Positions 29,123-29,990 of a DNA stretch of 29,990 nucleotides are shown one piece after another. How positions within the stretch are numbered: the first letter of the stretch is position 1; each line of letters begins with the position of its first letter. A model generated the notes under the pieces. That model searched no databases and was not told the origin of the DNA. It worked only from the letters and a program-made list of their open reading frames with translations. The position numbers and the translations under genes are program-made. The stretch is from DASUXA01 sp036378155 (GTDB lineage: Bacteria > Actinomycetota > Actinomycetes > Mycobacteriales > Micromonosporaceae): positions 1 through 29,990 of the forward strand of contig DASUXA010000078.1 of NCBI GenBank assembly GCA_036378155.1, written 5' to 3'.

Positions 29123-29990
29123 TCAGGCGGAGTGGCCAATTGCCGTTGCGGTAGTGGATTCGTCGTCGGGCAACGACGTGTCACCAACGGCCGAGGAAAC
29201 GCCGAGCGCTGTCTCTATCCGGCGGCGGGCGGCTTCCTCCTGGCCGTAGACGCACTTCGCGTAAACCCGCATGAGCACATGCACGCTGTGCCCGGCCCAC
29301 TCCGCGACCTGAGTAGCCGGTACCCCGGCGTTGAGCCAGAGCGACACGGCAGCGTGCCGCAGGTCGTACGGACGCCGCGCCAGCGGCGAGCGCTGCTGAG
29401 CAGGCGTGAGCACCTTTGCCCGCGCGTTCCGCCAAGCCTTCCCGTAGGCGTTGTTCGGGATCGGTTGGCCAGCGGTGGGCACATATCGACCGCCGGGGCC
29501 GCGCCGGGTGACGAACAACTTGCCGTTCGATCCGGGCGGGTACTTCTCAATGTGGCGATCGAGTAGCCGAACGAGCGGCGGCGGTACCGGCACATCCCGC
29601 GTGGCCGTGTTCGCCCGGTGTTTCAGCCCTCGATCTTCGGTCGCGCTGTCCCCGTCGCCCCAATCCCGACCGACGGCCACCGTCGAACCGGTCAGGTGTA
29701 GTACGCCCCACTGGCCGCGCCGAGCGGGCCGCTCGTACTCGTCTTCGCGTAGGTGGAGTACCTCTTCCGGGCGCAGGGCGGCGTAGTACATGCAGCCGAA
29801 GAACGCTTCCAGCTCGGGTTTGGTGCGCTCGACCTCGGCGAGTAGCGCTCGCGCCTGGTCGGGGTTGACCACTGCTCGCCGGTCGACCTCATCTGCCGTT
29901 TTCGGTGCGGTCCAGCTCACCATCGACAACGGGTGCGCTTCCAGTAGCCGCAGCTCAACGGCGTATTTCAGAGCGCCGGAGAAGACCGCG
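29123..29990 (-). CDS. Site-specific tyrosine recombinase (integrase), partial, start beyond right edge
   Basis: The frame stays open to the window end (upstream residues read AVFSGALKYAVELRLLEAHP before SMVSWTAP), so only the catalytic C-terminal part, 288 codons, is visible. Tyrosine-recombinase residues are Arg in YYAALRPEEVL, the box YDLRHAAVSLWLNAG (the usual first His of HxxR is Tyr here, a variation common in actinobacterial integrases), His in WAGHS, and the likely nucleophile Tyr in LMRVYAKC. Its 3' end lies 147 bp from tRNA-Tyr, reading toward it, the typical place for the integrase of an actinomycete integrative element. Some such elements (SLP1 of Streptomyces) use tRNA-Tyr as target, which supports this. 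Confidence 0.9.
   Translation of the reverse strand, partial: AVFSGALKYAVELRLLEAHPLSMVSWTAPKTADEVDRRAVVNPDQARALLAEVERTKPELEAFFGCMYYAALRPEEVLHLREDEYERPARRGQWGVLHLTGSTVAVGRDWGDGDSATEDRGLKHRANTATRDVPVPPPLVRLLDRHIEKYPPGSNGKLFVTRRGPGGRYVPTAGQPIPNNAYGKAWRNARAKVLTPAQQRSPLARRPYDLRHAAVSLWLNAGVPATQVAEWAGHSVHVLMRVYAKCVYGQEEAARRRIETALGVSSAVGDTSLPDDESTTATAIGHSA

Noticed and set aside
1..29990. CRISPR arrays, rRNA genes, insertion sequences, or a defence or secondary-metabolite cluster
   Set aside because: No regularly spaced repeats, no rRNA-like sequence and no transposase are visible; PhzF has no phenazine partners and the methyltransferases no biosynthetic neighbours.

Overview
The window is about 30 kb of very GC-rich DNA with strongly G/C-biased third codon positions, frequent GTG starts, and many promoters that appear to fire directly onto the start codon. 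This points to an actinobacterium. Protein style and gene content (O-methyltransferase/HtrA/TatB/Mrp block, DUF3117, CU044_5270-type protein, YajQ, actinobacterial integrase) suggest the Micromonosporaceae or a close relative. The genus cannot be fixed from sequence alone.

Layout. Positions 1-1116 hold the 3' part of an AfsR/LuxR-type regulator that enters from the left edge and looks cut short in its TPR region. A perfect 16-bp hairpin separates it from a convergent secreted GHL10-type glycoside hydrolase-like protein (1184-2911, minus). An ECF sigma factor and a membrane-anchored CU044_5270-type partner follow (3136-4712), closed by a 21-bp hairpin. Then come korA/korB on the minus strand (2-oxoacid:ferredoxin oxidoreductase) and a FolP2-type dihydropteroate synthase paralogue.

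From about 7.9 to 21.9 kb the order resembles the Mycobacterium tuberculosis Rv1207-Rv1232c block as I remember it: folP2, DivIVA-domain protein, tag (3-methyladenine glycosylase), DUF3117, O-methyltransferase, htrA, tatB, mrp, DUF1003 protein, PRC/MgtE_N/CBS protein. Differences are an absent gpgS, absent glgA/glgC with a leucyl aminopeptidase in that interval, absent sigE and rseA between the O-methyltransferase and htrA, and inserted SRPBCC, methyltransferase and PaaX plus PaaG-like genes.

From 21.9 to 28.8 kb there are a PhzF-family protein, a small conserved-looking protein, an isolated NuoC-NuoI pair, HtpX, an MFS transporter, a lipoprotein, a PhnB-like VOC protein and YajQ. The window ends with tRNA-Tyr(GTA), a hairpin, and a tyrosine recombinase that runs off the right edge. 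This is most likely the border of an integrated element.

How genes work together. HtrA, TatB, HtpX and the sigma/CU044 pair belong to envelope homeostasis. KorAB makes reduced ferredoxin, which a NuoI-type ferredoxin subunit could in principle receive (inference only). PaaX and the PaaG-like enzyme form a likely regulator-enzyme unit.

I do not see a clear new multi-gene system. The most unusual signals concern translation and transcription starts. Two methyltransferase genes seem to start at ATC, each preceded by a strong Shine-Dalgarno with the same 5-nt spacing. Several genes look leaderless, including a divergent pair with nearly abutting -10 boxes. A well-formed promoter drives only a 16-codon leaderless reading frame that resembles the first residues of actinobacterial Ser/Thr kinases.
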